The translations under genes and the position numbers were made by a program. From CAZCTC01 sp964501335 (GTDB lineage: Bacteria > Chloroflexota > Anaerolineae > B4-G1 > SLSP01), in NCBI GenBank assembly GCA_964501335.1, contig CAZCTC010000078.1:1-36558 (forward strand): 36,558 nucleotides of DNA, in the 5' to 3' direction. The notes beneath the pieces are model-generated. The model saw only the letters and a program-made list of their open reading frames with translations. It did not search any database and had not been told where the DNA came from. Every line of letters starts with the position of its first letter. Positions within the stretch are counted from its first letter, which is position 1. Of this stretch, positions 29,999 through 36,558 are shown in pieces.

Positions 29999-32900
29999 TC
30001 ATTTGAGTAAGGTATGTCCTTGGGGCGTGAAGCCGCTGCGCACCAGTTCCCAGGTTTCCCGCTGCTGCTGGGTCAGTTGGGCGGCATGGGCCAGCATGTA
30101 GGCCAGTTGGCCGTCGGTGGGCGGCTCGATGCTGGAAATATCCGGGAAGAGACAGGCCACCGGCTTCTGTTCGTCCTCGCGGGATTTGGGCAGGCGCTTG
30201 CGTTTGCAGATCCCCACGCCCACCGGCATGTCGAGCAGCTGGTCGATCACCTGGGTCACTTCATCCATCGCCCCGGTGCCGGGGCGAATCCCCAGGGCGG
30301 CGACGGCGGCCTTCGCATCTTCCATCGTGTTGATCCCCTGGGCGATGACGATCTTGGCCGAACCGACCACGCCTTCCGGTAATCCCAGCCAATGTTGGGC
30401 GGCGGTCATCAGGATCTGGCCGTATTTGCGGCCGCGGTCGGCGATGTCGTCCCAGATCCCGGCAGTTTGTTCCACGGCGGCCTGGGCCTCGGTCGTTTTG
30501 TCGCCCGACTTCATCACCACATGGGCTTCCTCGAAGACAAAGAGGTGCCGGCGGACATTGAGCGTGCCGTGCAGCTTGATCTGGGCCTCGTACTTCCCGG
30601 CGCTGTGGTTGAAGGTGGCTGCCCCCAGCAATCCCACAATGAAGCCCTTCAGCATTTCATCCTTGAAGGCGCCTTCGACGACGGTCACGCCGTAGGGCCA
30701 GAGCAACCGCTCCAGATCGGGGGCGCCGGGCTGGCCGAAGTTCTCATAGTGCAGGCCGCCGGGGGTGAACTCCTCCAGCTTGTCCACGATGCGCTTCAAA
30801 ATGCCCGGCGAGATGTTGTCCTGGCGGCTCTTTTGCAGTTCCTCCAGGAGTTCTTTGGCTTTCTCGTAGAGGTGGGTCAGGGTCAGGTTCGCCGACTGGG
30901 CCGGGTTTTGGAAGACGCCGTGTTCTTCGTAGAGCAGCCGGAGGGAGCGTTGCACCAGGGCCATGCCGGTGCCGCCGGTGGCGTAGTTGAGCGCCCACTG
31001 CTTGGCAAAGATCGAGATCCAGTCTTTGGGCGTGATGTAGGGGCTGGGAATGGCGACCGGATTGAATCCCAAAGGGCAGAAGTGCGGATCGGTCAGCGAG
31101 AAGAAATGGAACTCATTGGTCAACACCATGCTGGCGAGGCGGCGCCACTCGCCGGTGGGATCGAAGACCGTGACGCCCATCGCCGGCCGGCCGGTGGGCA
31201 CATCGATGTGCAGGGGCCCGGTCAAGGCGACGGGGAGCGGCATCCCGGTCTCGGGGACCTCGCGCAGCCGGTTGACGATCTGCGAGACGATCCAGATGGC
31301 GGCATTGGATTTGCCGGAGCCGGAGGCGCCGACCAGCAGCATGTGCATCAGATCCTTGCCGGCTAAGCGATAGACCAGATCGGTGGTCTCGGAAGTGGTG
31401 GGCGAAATCTCCAGCCCCAGCTCCAGCTCGCCCTGACCGCGCACCAATCCCAGACAGGAGGGGAAGGGGCGAAGCGTCGCGCTCACGCCGCCCTTGCCTT
31501 CGACGCGCAGGGGGTGGACCAGAGCCGCCAGCTCATTGGAGGTGAGGCCCTGGGAGTAGGCTTTGGGCTCCAGCGGATTGTCCTCCACCCGTTCATCCAG
31601 GTCGAAGCGCACCGCCCGATCCCACAGAGCTTCATCCCCGCTGCGGGCCGTGAGCGGCACGGCGACTTCCTCCTCGCGCCAGGCGGAGAGCGCGGCGCCG
31701 ACCAATCGTTCCAGGATCAACGGTTCGGGCGCCATCAAGACGGACTGGACCCGAAAGAAGCCGGTGTTCAGGCCGGCGAAAAGGCGATCCCGCTGCTGCG
31801 TAAAAAGCAGGGTGGCGAGTTCGCGTTGCGCGTCCACGGTCTGCCGGCTGAAAGAGAGCCCGGCAAAGACGCCGGCCCCGCCGGGCCCCAGCACGCCGCG
31901 AGTCGTGGTCAGACCCGACCCGGCAAAGGAACCGGTTTCCCCGGCAAGCTGCGACGAACTGCGGCGGGCATAGCTTTCCGCGTCGCTCATCACCGCCTGC
32001 TGCATCGACATCTGGCCTTGTTCGGTCTGTTGTTTGGCGATGTCCCCGGCCTGGGATTCGCTGCGCCAGCCGGATTCGGCACGGTCGGTCTCGCGGCTGA
32101 TCTCTCGATCCGTGGCAATCCGGTCGTCCTGGGTCAACTGACCCTGACGGGTGCCGGTCTCATCCAGAAAGCCGGAATACGACTTCACCATCGACTGCAC
32201 GCCCCGGCTGGCTTCCTGGGATTGTTGCTGGAAAGCCACGTTTTGCGCCACCTGGCTGTCCCAGGTGCGGCTGGAATCGCGGTCGGTATGGTGCTGATCG
32301 GAGTAGGCTTCGTTGTAGCCGTAGCTCACGTTGTCGGTGCGGGTCCCACCGCCGGAACGGTATTCTGTCCCACTGATGGATTCTGAGCCGCCCCAGCTGC
32401 GTTCCTGGCTGTTGGATTCCTGGCCGTTGCGCTGGTAGTCCTGGTCGGAGGTGCGGGCCCCACTGCTGACCGTGGTCTCGCCGGTCTGATGGCGTTCGCC
32501 GGCCTGCCCGGAGGATTGCACCGTTTCATGGTCGCGGGCTTCGTAGCTCTGACCGCGCTGGCCGGCCACCTGCGTCTGCTCGCCGCTGACCCAGGCCCCA
32601 CCCAGACCGGGGACCGTCCCGCCGACCTGCGCGCCGGCGCGCGAACTGAGTTCCTGGGAAGCATGGGTTTCCATCCGGACCCCATCGCCGCCGGCGTTGG
32701 ATTCGCCGGCCCGTTGATAGGTGCTCTGTTCCTGACCGGTGCCCGAGCGAGTATCGGCCGCGTGGTAGCCGCCCGAAGTTTGCTCGCCGCCGGAGCCCGC
32801 GAACTGGCTGGAGGATTGTTCGTGTTCCGAGCCGCCCCAGCTCTTGGAGGAACCGAAGCTGGCGCTCTCGCCGAAGGAATATTGGTTGGTCTCGGTGCGG

Positions 32901-34063
32901 TTGCCGGAACCGGCGCGATTGCCCGAGGTCGCTTCGTTGATGCTGTCGTGGGCGTTCAGGTTGCCCTGCTCGCCGGTATCAGTGTGGCGGGTGCCTTGCT
33001 GCTCGGAACTGCGCTGGGTGGTATCGCGGAGCACGCTGTTCTCCACGCCGTTGTAGGTCTTGTGGGCCTGATATTGCTCGGCGTAGGTGCGATCCAGATG
33101 AACCTGGGCCTGTTCGTGCTCTTTGCTGTGCTCCGTGATGTGGGCACCGGCGGCATATTGCGTTTCGGTATGGCTGTTGAAGTGTTCCTGGCTTTGCTGC
33201 TGGCGTTGCCAGTCACTCTGGCCCTGGCTGCGGCCGGCTTCGAGCTGGTGGGCCTGTTCTTCCAGGGCGGAGAGGCGTTCCACCCGGCTGATGCCGGTGG
33301 AGCGTTGATCCTGGCGAATGGTCCCGCCGATGGGGGTGAGCAGGGAGCCCGGCGAAATGCTGATGCTCAAAGAATCGGAGCCCTTGACCAGGGAGGCGAA
33401 GCGGGAGAGTTCGCGGGCGGTCATCTGGAGCAAAGCATTGATCTCCTGGGCGGCGTAGGGGGCGATGGTCACCTGCAAGGCGAAGGGGACATCCTCCAGC
33501 CCGGCGACGATGGTTTCCAGTTGCTCCTGAGCGTCGGCGGCGATGATCTGCCCCACGCCATCCGCCCCGGCGGCGCTCGCGGCCAGGCGGCGCACCGGTT
33601 GGCCGATCATCGCGGCGGTACATTTGCAGGCCAGGAGATGGCGGTAGTAGGCCGTGGCTTCTTCCACTTCCAGCGGCCCGCCGTTGGACTGGCGGAAGCG
33701 GCCTTTGAGAGCACTGATCAGCCGCGCCGATCCCTGCTCCGCCCGGGCGACGGCGGATTCCATGTCGCGGGCCACGGCGCGGCCACCGTACAACTGGAAG
33801 AGGCCCCAATCGGGGACATTGGCGAGGGAGAAAATGGCGGAGGTATTGCGCTCGCCCTGGGGATCGTACAGGGTGCTCACCACATCGTCGGCCAGATCCA
33901 GGTGGGAGCGCAGGGCCCGGGCGTTTTTGCGGAGGACCCGCAGGAAATACGGGGACCAGGCGACGAACTGCCCGGCAGCCAGGCGCACGACGTAGGCGCG
34001 AAGGTGCTCCTTGTTGTCGCTGAGGATGAGCTGGAAGTTATCGGCGTTGGATGCGTTTGACAT
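29999..34063 (-). CDS. Giant HerA/VirB4-like ATPase with ~420-aa low-complexity insertion
   Basis: The 1354-residue product has an N-terminal region (about 1-285) of unknown type, a Ser/Gln/Gly/Glu-rich low-complexity stretch (about 290-710, with motifs such as 'SSGQAGERHQTGETTVSSG'), and a HerA/DUF87-type ATPase (about 720-1354). In the last part the HAS-barrel-like strand region ('GQGELELGLEIS') precedes Walker A 'LLVGASGSGKSNAAIW' (Lys918), Walker B 'HLFVFEEAHVV' (about Glu1178) and 'MTAAQHWLGLPEGVVG' with the sensor Gln. HerA, VirB4 and TraG/FtsK-type ATPases pump or drive DNA through membranes. It has a near-perfect ribosome-binding site (AGGAGGTGAT) and overlaps the upstream membrane gene by 26 bases. 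It is the longest gene and the strongest clue to DNA transport. Confidence 0.85.
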   Translation of the reverse strand: MSNASNADNFQLILSDNKEHLRAYVVRLAAGQFVAWSPYFLRVLRKNARALRSHLDLADDVVSTLYDPQGERNTSAIFSLANVPDWGLFQLYGGRAVARDMESAVARAEQGSARLISALKGRFRQSNGGPLEVEEATAYYRHLLACKCTAAMIGQPVRRLAASAAGADGVGQIIAADAQEQLETIVAGLEDVPFALQVTIAPYAAQEINALLQMTARELSRFASLVKGSDSLSISISPGSLLTPIGGTIRQDQRSTGISRVERLSALEEQAHQLEAGRSQGQSDWQRQQQSQEHFNSHTETQYAAGAHITEHSKEHEQAQVHLDRTYAEQYQAHKTYNGVENSVLRDTTQRSSEQQGTRHTDTGEQGNLNAHDSINEATSGNRAGSGNRTETNQYSFGESASFGSSKSWGGSEHEQSSSQFAGSGGEQTSGGYHAADTRSGTGQEQSTYQRAGESNAGGDGVRMETHASQELSSRAGAQVGGTVPGLGGAWVSGEQTQVAGQRGQSYEARDHETVQSSGQAGERHQTGETTVSSGARTSDQDYQRNGQESNSQERSWGGSESISGTEYRSGGGTRTDNVSYGYNEAYSDQHHTDRDSSRTWDSQVAQNVAFQQQSQEASRGVQSMVKSYSGFLDETGTRQGQLTQDDRIATDREISRETDRAESGWRSESQAGDIAKQQTEQGQMSMQQAVMSDAESYARRSSSQLAGETGSFAGSGLTTTRGVLGPGGAGVFAGLSFSRQTVDAQRELATLLFTQQRDRLFAGLNTGFFRVQSVLMAPEPLILERLVGAALSAWREEEVAVPLTARSGDEALWDRAVRFDLDERVEDNPLEPKAYSQGLTSNELAALVHPLRVEGKGGVSATLRPFPSCLGLVRGQGELELGLEISPTTSETTDLVYRLAGKDLMHMLLVGASGSGKSNAAIWIVSQIVNRLREVPETGMPLPVALTGPLHIDVPTGRPAMGVTVFDPTGEWRRLASMVLTNEFHFFSLTDPHFCPLGFNPVAIPSPYITPKDWISIFAKQWALNYATGGTGMALVQRSLRLLYEEHGVFQNPAQSANLTLTHLYEKAKELLEELQKSRQDNISPGILKRIVDKLEEFTPGGLHYENFGQPGAPDLERLLWPYGVTVVEGAFKDEMLKGFIVGLLGAATFNHSAGKYEAQIKLHGTLNVRRHLFVFEEAHVVMKSGDKTTEAQAAVEQTAGIWDDIADRGRKYGQILMTAAQHWLGLPEGVVGSAKIVIAQGINTMEDAKAAVAALGIRPGTGAMDEVTQVIDQLLDMPVGVGICKRKRLPKSREDEQKPVACLFPDISSIEPPTDGQLAYMLAHAAQLTQQQRETWELVRSGFTPQGHTLLK

Positions 34064-34475
34064 CGGGGATCACCTCCTGGCTGATGCGGGCGCGGGGGCC
34101 GTACAGAGCGCTGCCCCGTTCCCAAAATGCAAAGCGGGCCACGTAAATGAGGTAGCCCAGATAGGTCGCGCCGGCGAGGCCCAGGGCCCAGATGCTGGTG
34201 CTGTAGAGCAATGCCCCTTCGGGGTCGGGTGTGTCGGCGGCGAGGGTGAAGAGAATGCGGTAACCGATGCAGAGAGCGGAGACGGCGCCGATCATGCCGA
34301 GGGAAAGGGGCAGGGTGGCGTCGCGGTCGTCGGGCTTGTACCAGGCGAGGAAGGAGGCCACGGGGAAGGCCGTCGCGAGCAGCCAGCGGTATCCACCCGG
34401 CAGGACGATGAGCGCCGCCAGGTGGATCAGGCCGACGATTAGGATGCGGAAGTCAAAGAGCTTACGGTTGGGCAT
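34038..34475 (-). CDS. Multi-pass membrane protein, first gene of the pilus unit
   Basis: The 145-residue product has about four membrane helices (about 10-27, 32-48, 57-80 and 92-115), joined by short polar turns. The C-terminal tail is basic. ATG 34475, with GGAGG six bases upstream, was chosen; a frame to 34598 runs back through the leader hairpin. Its tail overlaps the ATPase gene by 26 bases, so the pair are translated together. It could be the membrane anchor of the ATPase, as small membrane partners are for VirB4/CedB-type ATPases; the sequence itself does not show this. Confidence 0.65.
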   Translation of the reverse strand: MPNRKLFDFRILIVGLIHLAALIVLPGGYRWLLATAFPVASFLAWYKPDDRDATLPLSLGMIGAVSALCIGYRILFTLAADTPDPEGALLYSTSIWALGLAGATYLGYLIYVARFAFWERGSALYGPRARISQEVIPDVKRIQRR

Positions 34476-34657
34476 GGGAGCCTCCGAGACAACAAAAAAA
34501 GGGGAAGACGTGGCTAACCACGTCTTCCCCTTTAGGTCCTTGGTAATCAAGGCTGAGCGGCGGCAAGTGCGTCCGCTGACTTTTGCTGATCCGGGCAAGC
34601 CGGACTCTCTGCCTTTTGGTCAGGGCGGCGAGAACTCCCTGGCATATTCAAGTTATT
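34476..34657 (-). promoter_or_regulatory. Leader of the pilus unit with attenuator-like structure
   Basis: From the predicted start near 34657 to the gene, about 180 bases form a GC-rich structured RNA: CAGGG/CCCTG near the 5' end, a CCGG/CCGG hairpin, then CCTTG/CAAGG and GGACCT. They end at a strong terminator-type hairpin (34498-34533), an eight-T run, GTTGTCTC and the ribosome-binding site. The leader at 14407 repeats this order. A riboswitch or attenuator is likely; I do not recognise its class. Confidence 0.5.
34498..34533 (-). terminator. Terminator-type hairpin in leader (copy 1)
   Basis: A perfect 16-bp stem (34518-34533 with 34498-34513) with a four-base loop is followed, on the minus strand, by a long T-run and GTTGTCTC, ending about 20 bases before the start codon of the 34475 gene. 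It is a strong intrinsic terminator within a leader. Confidence 0.8.
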
Positions 34658-34663
34658 GAGAGA

Positions 34664-34691
34664 ATGTTACCCTGAATGGGAAAATTGTCAA
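34664..34691 (-). promoter_or_regulatory. Promoter of the pilus unit
   Basis: On the minus strand a perfect TTGACA (34686-34691) is followed by a 16-base spacer and TAACAT (34664-34669). It would produce a leader of about 180 bases before the 34475 gene. Confidence 0.55.
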
Positions 34692-34963
34692 GGTGAGGAG
34701 ATGTGCTACGATTGTATTGTTATTCCTTTTTGATTCGCCTCATTGTACTTTTCATAGAACCACTCGGTGATTGCATTGTGTATATGCATTTTGAGATTTT
34801 CGCTTTGTTATTTTGAATTTCGTCCTTCTGTGTCACACTTTTGTCACACCTCGTAAGTATAATATTAATAAATTCCTGGTAGTAATTGTAATATGGACGT
34901 GCCTGAATTGTTGTAAGGCGGGATTGTCCTTTAATAAACATAATTAAGCAAAAGGGGGGGGAG
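34692..34963. other. AT-rich gap between divergent units
   Basis: I see no convincing gene here. It contains TGTCACAC twice in tandem (34834-34849 region), a possible regulator site, and a run of A/T with TATAAT-like boxes at 34858. A 73-codon minus-strand frame has no ribosome-binding site and is not called. The region must hold the start of the three-gene AT-rich module that follows. Confidence 0.5.
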
Positions 34964-35203
34964 ATGGCAGAGCAAAGCGAATGGAAAGATGCTCTTGCTT
35001 GGACAATAATTTACGGAGGAAGTACTGTTGCAAAAATTGCCGCATTAGCTGTTGCTGTATCTATAGGGATAATTACACAAAAGCAATCTCAGTTGCTTTC
35101 TTATTCATTAGGGCGTAGTCTTGATGGATCAAGAAACAAAGCATGGGAAACGTATAAATCGACAGGAAATTTAAGTGAGGCTTTGGGTGAATTTTTTTCA
35201 TAA
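34964..35203 (+). CDS. Small hydrophobic protein, unknown, 79 aa
   Basis: The product has one long hydrophobic, Ala/Ile-rich helix (about 14-37, 'IIYGGSTVAKIAALAVAVSI') and a polar C-terminal half with 'SLGRSLDGSRNKAWETYKST'. A run of eight G's precedes the ATG and serves as a ribosome-binding site. It is the first of three AT-rich plus-strand genes, 16 bases before the next. No family was recognised. It may be a membrane peptide that acts with the two following proteins. Confidence 0.6.
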   Translation: MAEQSEWKDALAWTIIYGGSTVAKIAALAVAVSIGIITQKQSQLLSYSLGRSLDGSRNKAWETYKSTGNLSEALGEFFS

Positions 35204-35218
35204 TTATTAGGGGTTTCA

Positions 35219-36097
35219 ATGAAAATAATCAGAATAGTTCATGAAAGCGATCCGGAAAAATTAGAAGTGGAAAAGAATGTATTAGCTATTCAAAATTATG
35301 CTCGAGATAATTTCTTGGAAACTCATGGAAAACAAATTTTAGAATATGCCTATTCAAATTTAGCCACTAGATTCATGTTAGGAGTGATTGAATCGTCAGA
35401 AGATGAAGCGGAAATAAAGGATGCTGTTTATCCTGCTGTTATATTTGCTGTGGATTCTCTGTTGAATGATTTAAGAGGTATTTCTGAAGAAGTTGAAATC
35501 CTTCCCTTTCAACTTGCCCAAGTGAGATATCCTGAGACACAGAATTTGGCTATTGGTACTTATACTATTCATCCTCGAAATGGCAAAATGTTGACCCGAT
35601 TAGAACATTATCACCAGAATCTTGCGCTTGAAAAAGATGATGAATTGATTATGTTATTAGGGCAAATGGGGGCCAAAGAAGTTACGATCATAGAAAATGA
35701 GCGTCAAACATGGGCGGCGAGTGGTAAAGTTGCTGCAGAAAAAATGGTAATCAGCGGTGGTATTGGGACGAACATATCTCAGCATATTGAAAAAGGTAAA
35801 ACATTAAAAGTTATATTTGAGGGAATTGCGGTTAGCCTTGACCCTGATCTGCTAAAAAAGTCTCTATGGTTTTCTACTGATGGGAAACTGGAAGCGATAT
35901 TTCAATCACTTAAGGGTAATCGCATGCTAAGGTATGAACTAACATATACGCATGGCGAGACTTTCGATTTTGATTTTGATTTAGCGGCAAAATATTTGAT
36001 GTTCAAGGCAGATTTGCGAGCTGAATATCAATCATTGAGTTACAAAGAAAGAACCTTTATTGTAGATTTTCCTTTAGAAAAATTTAAGGAGATTTAA
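35219..36097 (+). CDS. Unknown 292-aa soluble protein
   Basis: I do not recognise a family. The product is soluble, acidic and alpha/beta mixed. Its middle holds 'GTYTIHPRNGKMLTRLEHYH' and 'KDDELIMLLGQMGAKEVTII', suggesting a defined domain about residues 115-170; the C-terminal third is strand-rich ('GETFDFDFDLAAKYL'). Base composition is AT-rich, unlike the 25-kb block. It lies between a small membrane protein and a DUF697-like membrane protein, one base before the latter, so the three probably act together at the membrane. Confidence 0.65.
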   Translation: MKIIRIVHESDPEKLEVEKNVLAIQNYARDNFLETHGKQILEYAYSNLATRFMLGVIESSEDEAEIKDAVYPAVIFAVDSLLNDLRGISEEVEILPFQLAQVRYPETQNLAIGTYTIHPRNGKMLTRLEHYHQNLALEKDDELIMLLGQMGAKEVTIIENERQTWAASGKVAAEKMVISGGIGTNISQHIEKGKTLKVIFEGIAVSLDPDLLKKSLWFSTDGKLEAIFQSLKGNRMLRYELTYTHGETFDFDFDLAAKYLMFKADLRAEYQSLSYKERTFIVDFPLEKFKEI

Positions 36098-36098
36098 A

Positions 36099-36554
36099 AT
36101 GGAACTGGATAGAACAACTCGTGCTCATATTATTATTCATGGATTTGCAGTGGCTGCTGCTGCTACTTCTGCCGTGTCCTCTTTAATTCCTTTTATTGGC
36201 CCATTGGCTGGTGATACTATAGCTTTGACTGCTCTTACTATTGGTATGACTGTAATGCTTGCCGATCTTTTTGAAAAAAAGTTAGAAGAAGGTGCCTTGA
36301 CCTCTTTTGCGGCTGTTATAGTTGGAATGACTATTGGTACAGCATTAGGAAAGGGGTTGTTGAGTTTACTTCCTGGAATAGGTAGTGTTGCAAATGCAGC
36401 AGCCACTTTTACTTTGCATGAAGCTACTGGATGGGGGATATTTTTGATTTTTGAGCGAGGGGGAGACCCCACTAAGTTGTCTAAAAATCAGATTGAACAG
36501 GCTATTAGCGCATCGGTTGTGCAAATAGTGGCCGAAGTGAAAAAAACGGCCTAA
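36099..36554 (+). CDS. DUF697-like membrane protein
   Basis: The 151-residue product resembles the DUF697 family: a first pair of helices (about 8-55, 'AHIIIHGFAVAAAATSAVSS', 'PFIGPLAGDTIALTALTIGM') and a second pair (about 67-118) with the 'LLPGIGSVANAAATFTLHEA' pattern. DUF697 domains often follow small GTPases and insert in membranes; no GTPase domain is attached here. AAGGAG lies seven bases before the ATG. The last 13 codons lie within the terminal repeat (36509-36558), so its C-terminus is repeat-encoded. Confidence 0.65.
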   Translation: MELDRTTRAHIIIHGFAVAAAATSAVSSLIPFIGPLAGDTIALTALTIGMTVMLADLFEKKLEEGALTSFAAVIVGMTIGTALGKGLLSLLPGIGSVANAAATFTLHEATGWGIFLIFERGGDPTKLSKNQIEQAISASVVQIVAEVKKTA

Positions 36555-36558
36555 AAAC
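36509..36558. repeat. Right copy of 50-bp terminal inverted repeat
   Basis: Exact reverse complement of bases 1-50. It contains the last codons and stop of the DUF697-like gene ('SVVQIVAEVKKTA') plus the final four bases. An internal GGCCG/CGGCC stem is present in the copy, but no T-tract follows it on the coding strand. Confidence 0.9.

Noticed and set aside
32489..34060. 523-aa plus-strand frame
   Set aside because: It is antisense to the HerA-like ATPase, Gly/Ala/Val-rich and without motifs or ribosome-binding site.
9556..34475. Classical conjugative element
   Set aside because: No relaxase, no VirB/TraG-type coupling set and no origin of transfer were recognised, so conjugation in the strict sense is not supported.
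9556..34475. Type II secretion or type IVa pilus rather than Tad
   Set aside because: The Flp Glu5-Tyr6 pilin, TadE-type pseudopilins, CpaB and CpaE, and paired TadB/TadC proteins are specific to Tad.
34476..34657. Known c-di-GMP (GEMM) or T-box riboswitch
   Set aside because: Neither the conserved GEMM core nor the T-box sequence AGGGTGGNACCGCG can be found in either leader.
34720..34941. 73-aa minus-strand frame
   Set aside because: Low-quality AT-rich frame without ribosome-binding site; it runs into the promoter region of the pilus unit.
36509..36558. Terminal repeat as an intrinsic terminator for the last gene
   Set aside because: The GGCCG/CGGCC stem lies inside the coding region and no T-tract follows on the coding strand.

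Overview
The window looks like a piece of a Chloroflexota genome, probably Anaerolineae or a relative. Three things point there. Several exported proteins carry long Thr-Pro-Ala linkers of the PTATPT type. There is a near-complete Tad (Flp) pilus locus with no outer-membrane secretin, as expected of a single-membrane cell. Many intergenic gaps hold short inverted heptamer-type repeats. The middle (about 1.05 to 34.6 kb) is GC-rich, while the first kilobase and the last 1.9 kb are clearly AT-rich. The first and last 50 bases are exact inverted copies of each other, which is either a real terminal inverted repeat or a trace of assembly.

Layout. (1) 63-1031: an AT-rich gene for a membrane protein, start unclear. 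(2) 1069-9436: plus-strand genes resembling an immunity-protein array: DUF1963-like, DUF3592-like, leucine-rich repeat, DUF4375-like, two HEAT-repeat proteins, a SUKH/SMI1-KNR4 protein and several unknowns. A minus-strand tyrosine recombinase with its own promoter sits inside it, and next to that is an internally deleted copy of one array gene. (3) 9513-9543: a bidirectional terminator where the two strands converge. (4) 9556-34475: a 25-kb minus-strand block.

The minus-strand block has at least four likely transcription units. Unit 1 (34475 to 18990) starts at a TTGACA promoter with a terminator-bearing leader. It encodes a membrane protein, a 1354-residue HerA/VirB4-like ATPase, a lipoprotein, five TadZ/CpaE-like modules, CpaB, TadA, TadB, TadC, Flp pilin, TadE and TadG pseudopilins and a PPC-domain protein. 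Unit 2 (18854 to 15731) has its own promoter and carries a membrane-anchored protein, a Cys/Pro-rich secreted protein, the prepilin peptidase TadV/CpaA and an OB-fold (SSB-like) protein. Unit 3 (15666 to 14617) encodes a possible HipA-like kinase-fold protein and a 39-residue membrane peptide. Unit 4 (14406 to 9556) follows a second terminator-bearing leader and encodes small membrane proteins, an 877-residue cell-surface protein with OmpL47/Ig-like repeats, a membrane coiled-coil protein and a second OB-fold protein.

Together the block reads as a single-membrane Tad pilus wired to a HerA-type DNA-pump ATPase and two ssDNA-binding-type proteins. This makes DNA transfer or uptake by a Tad-like machine an attractive but unproven idea. 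No relaxase, toxin, tRNA, rRNA, CRISPR array or insertion sequence was recognised. All family assignments come from reading motifs by eye; no database search was run.
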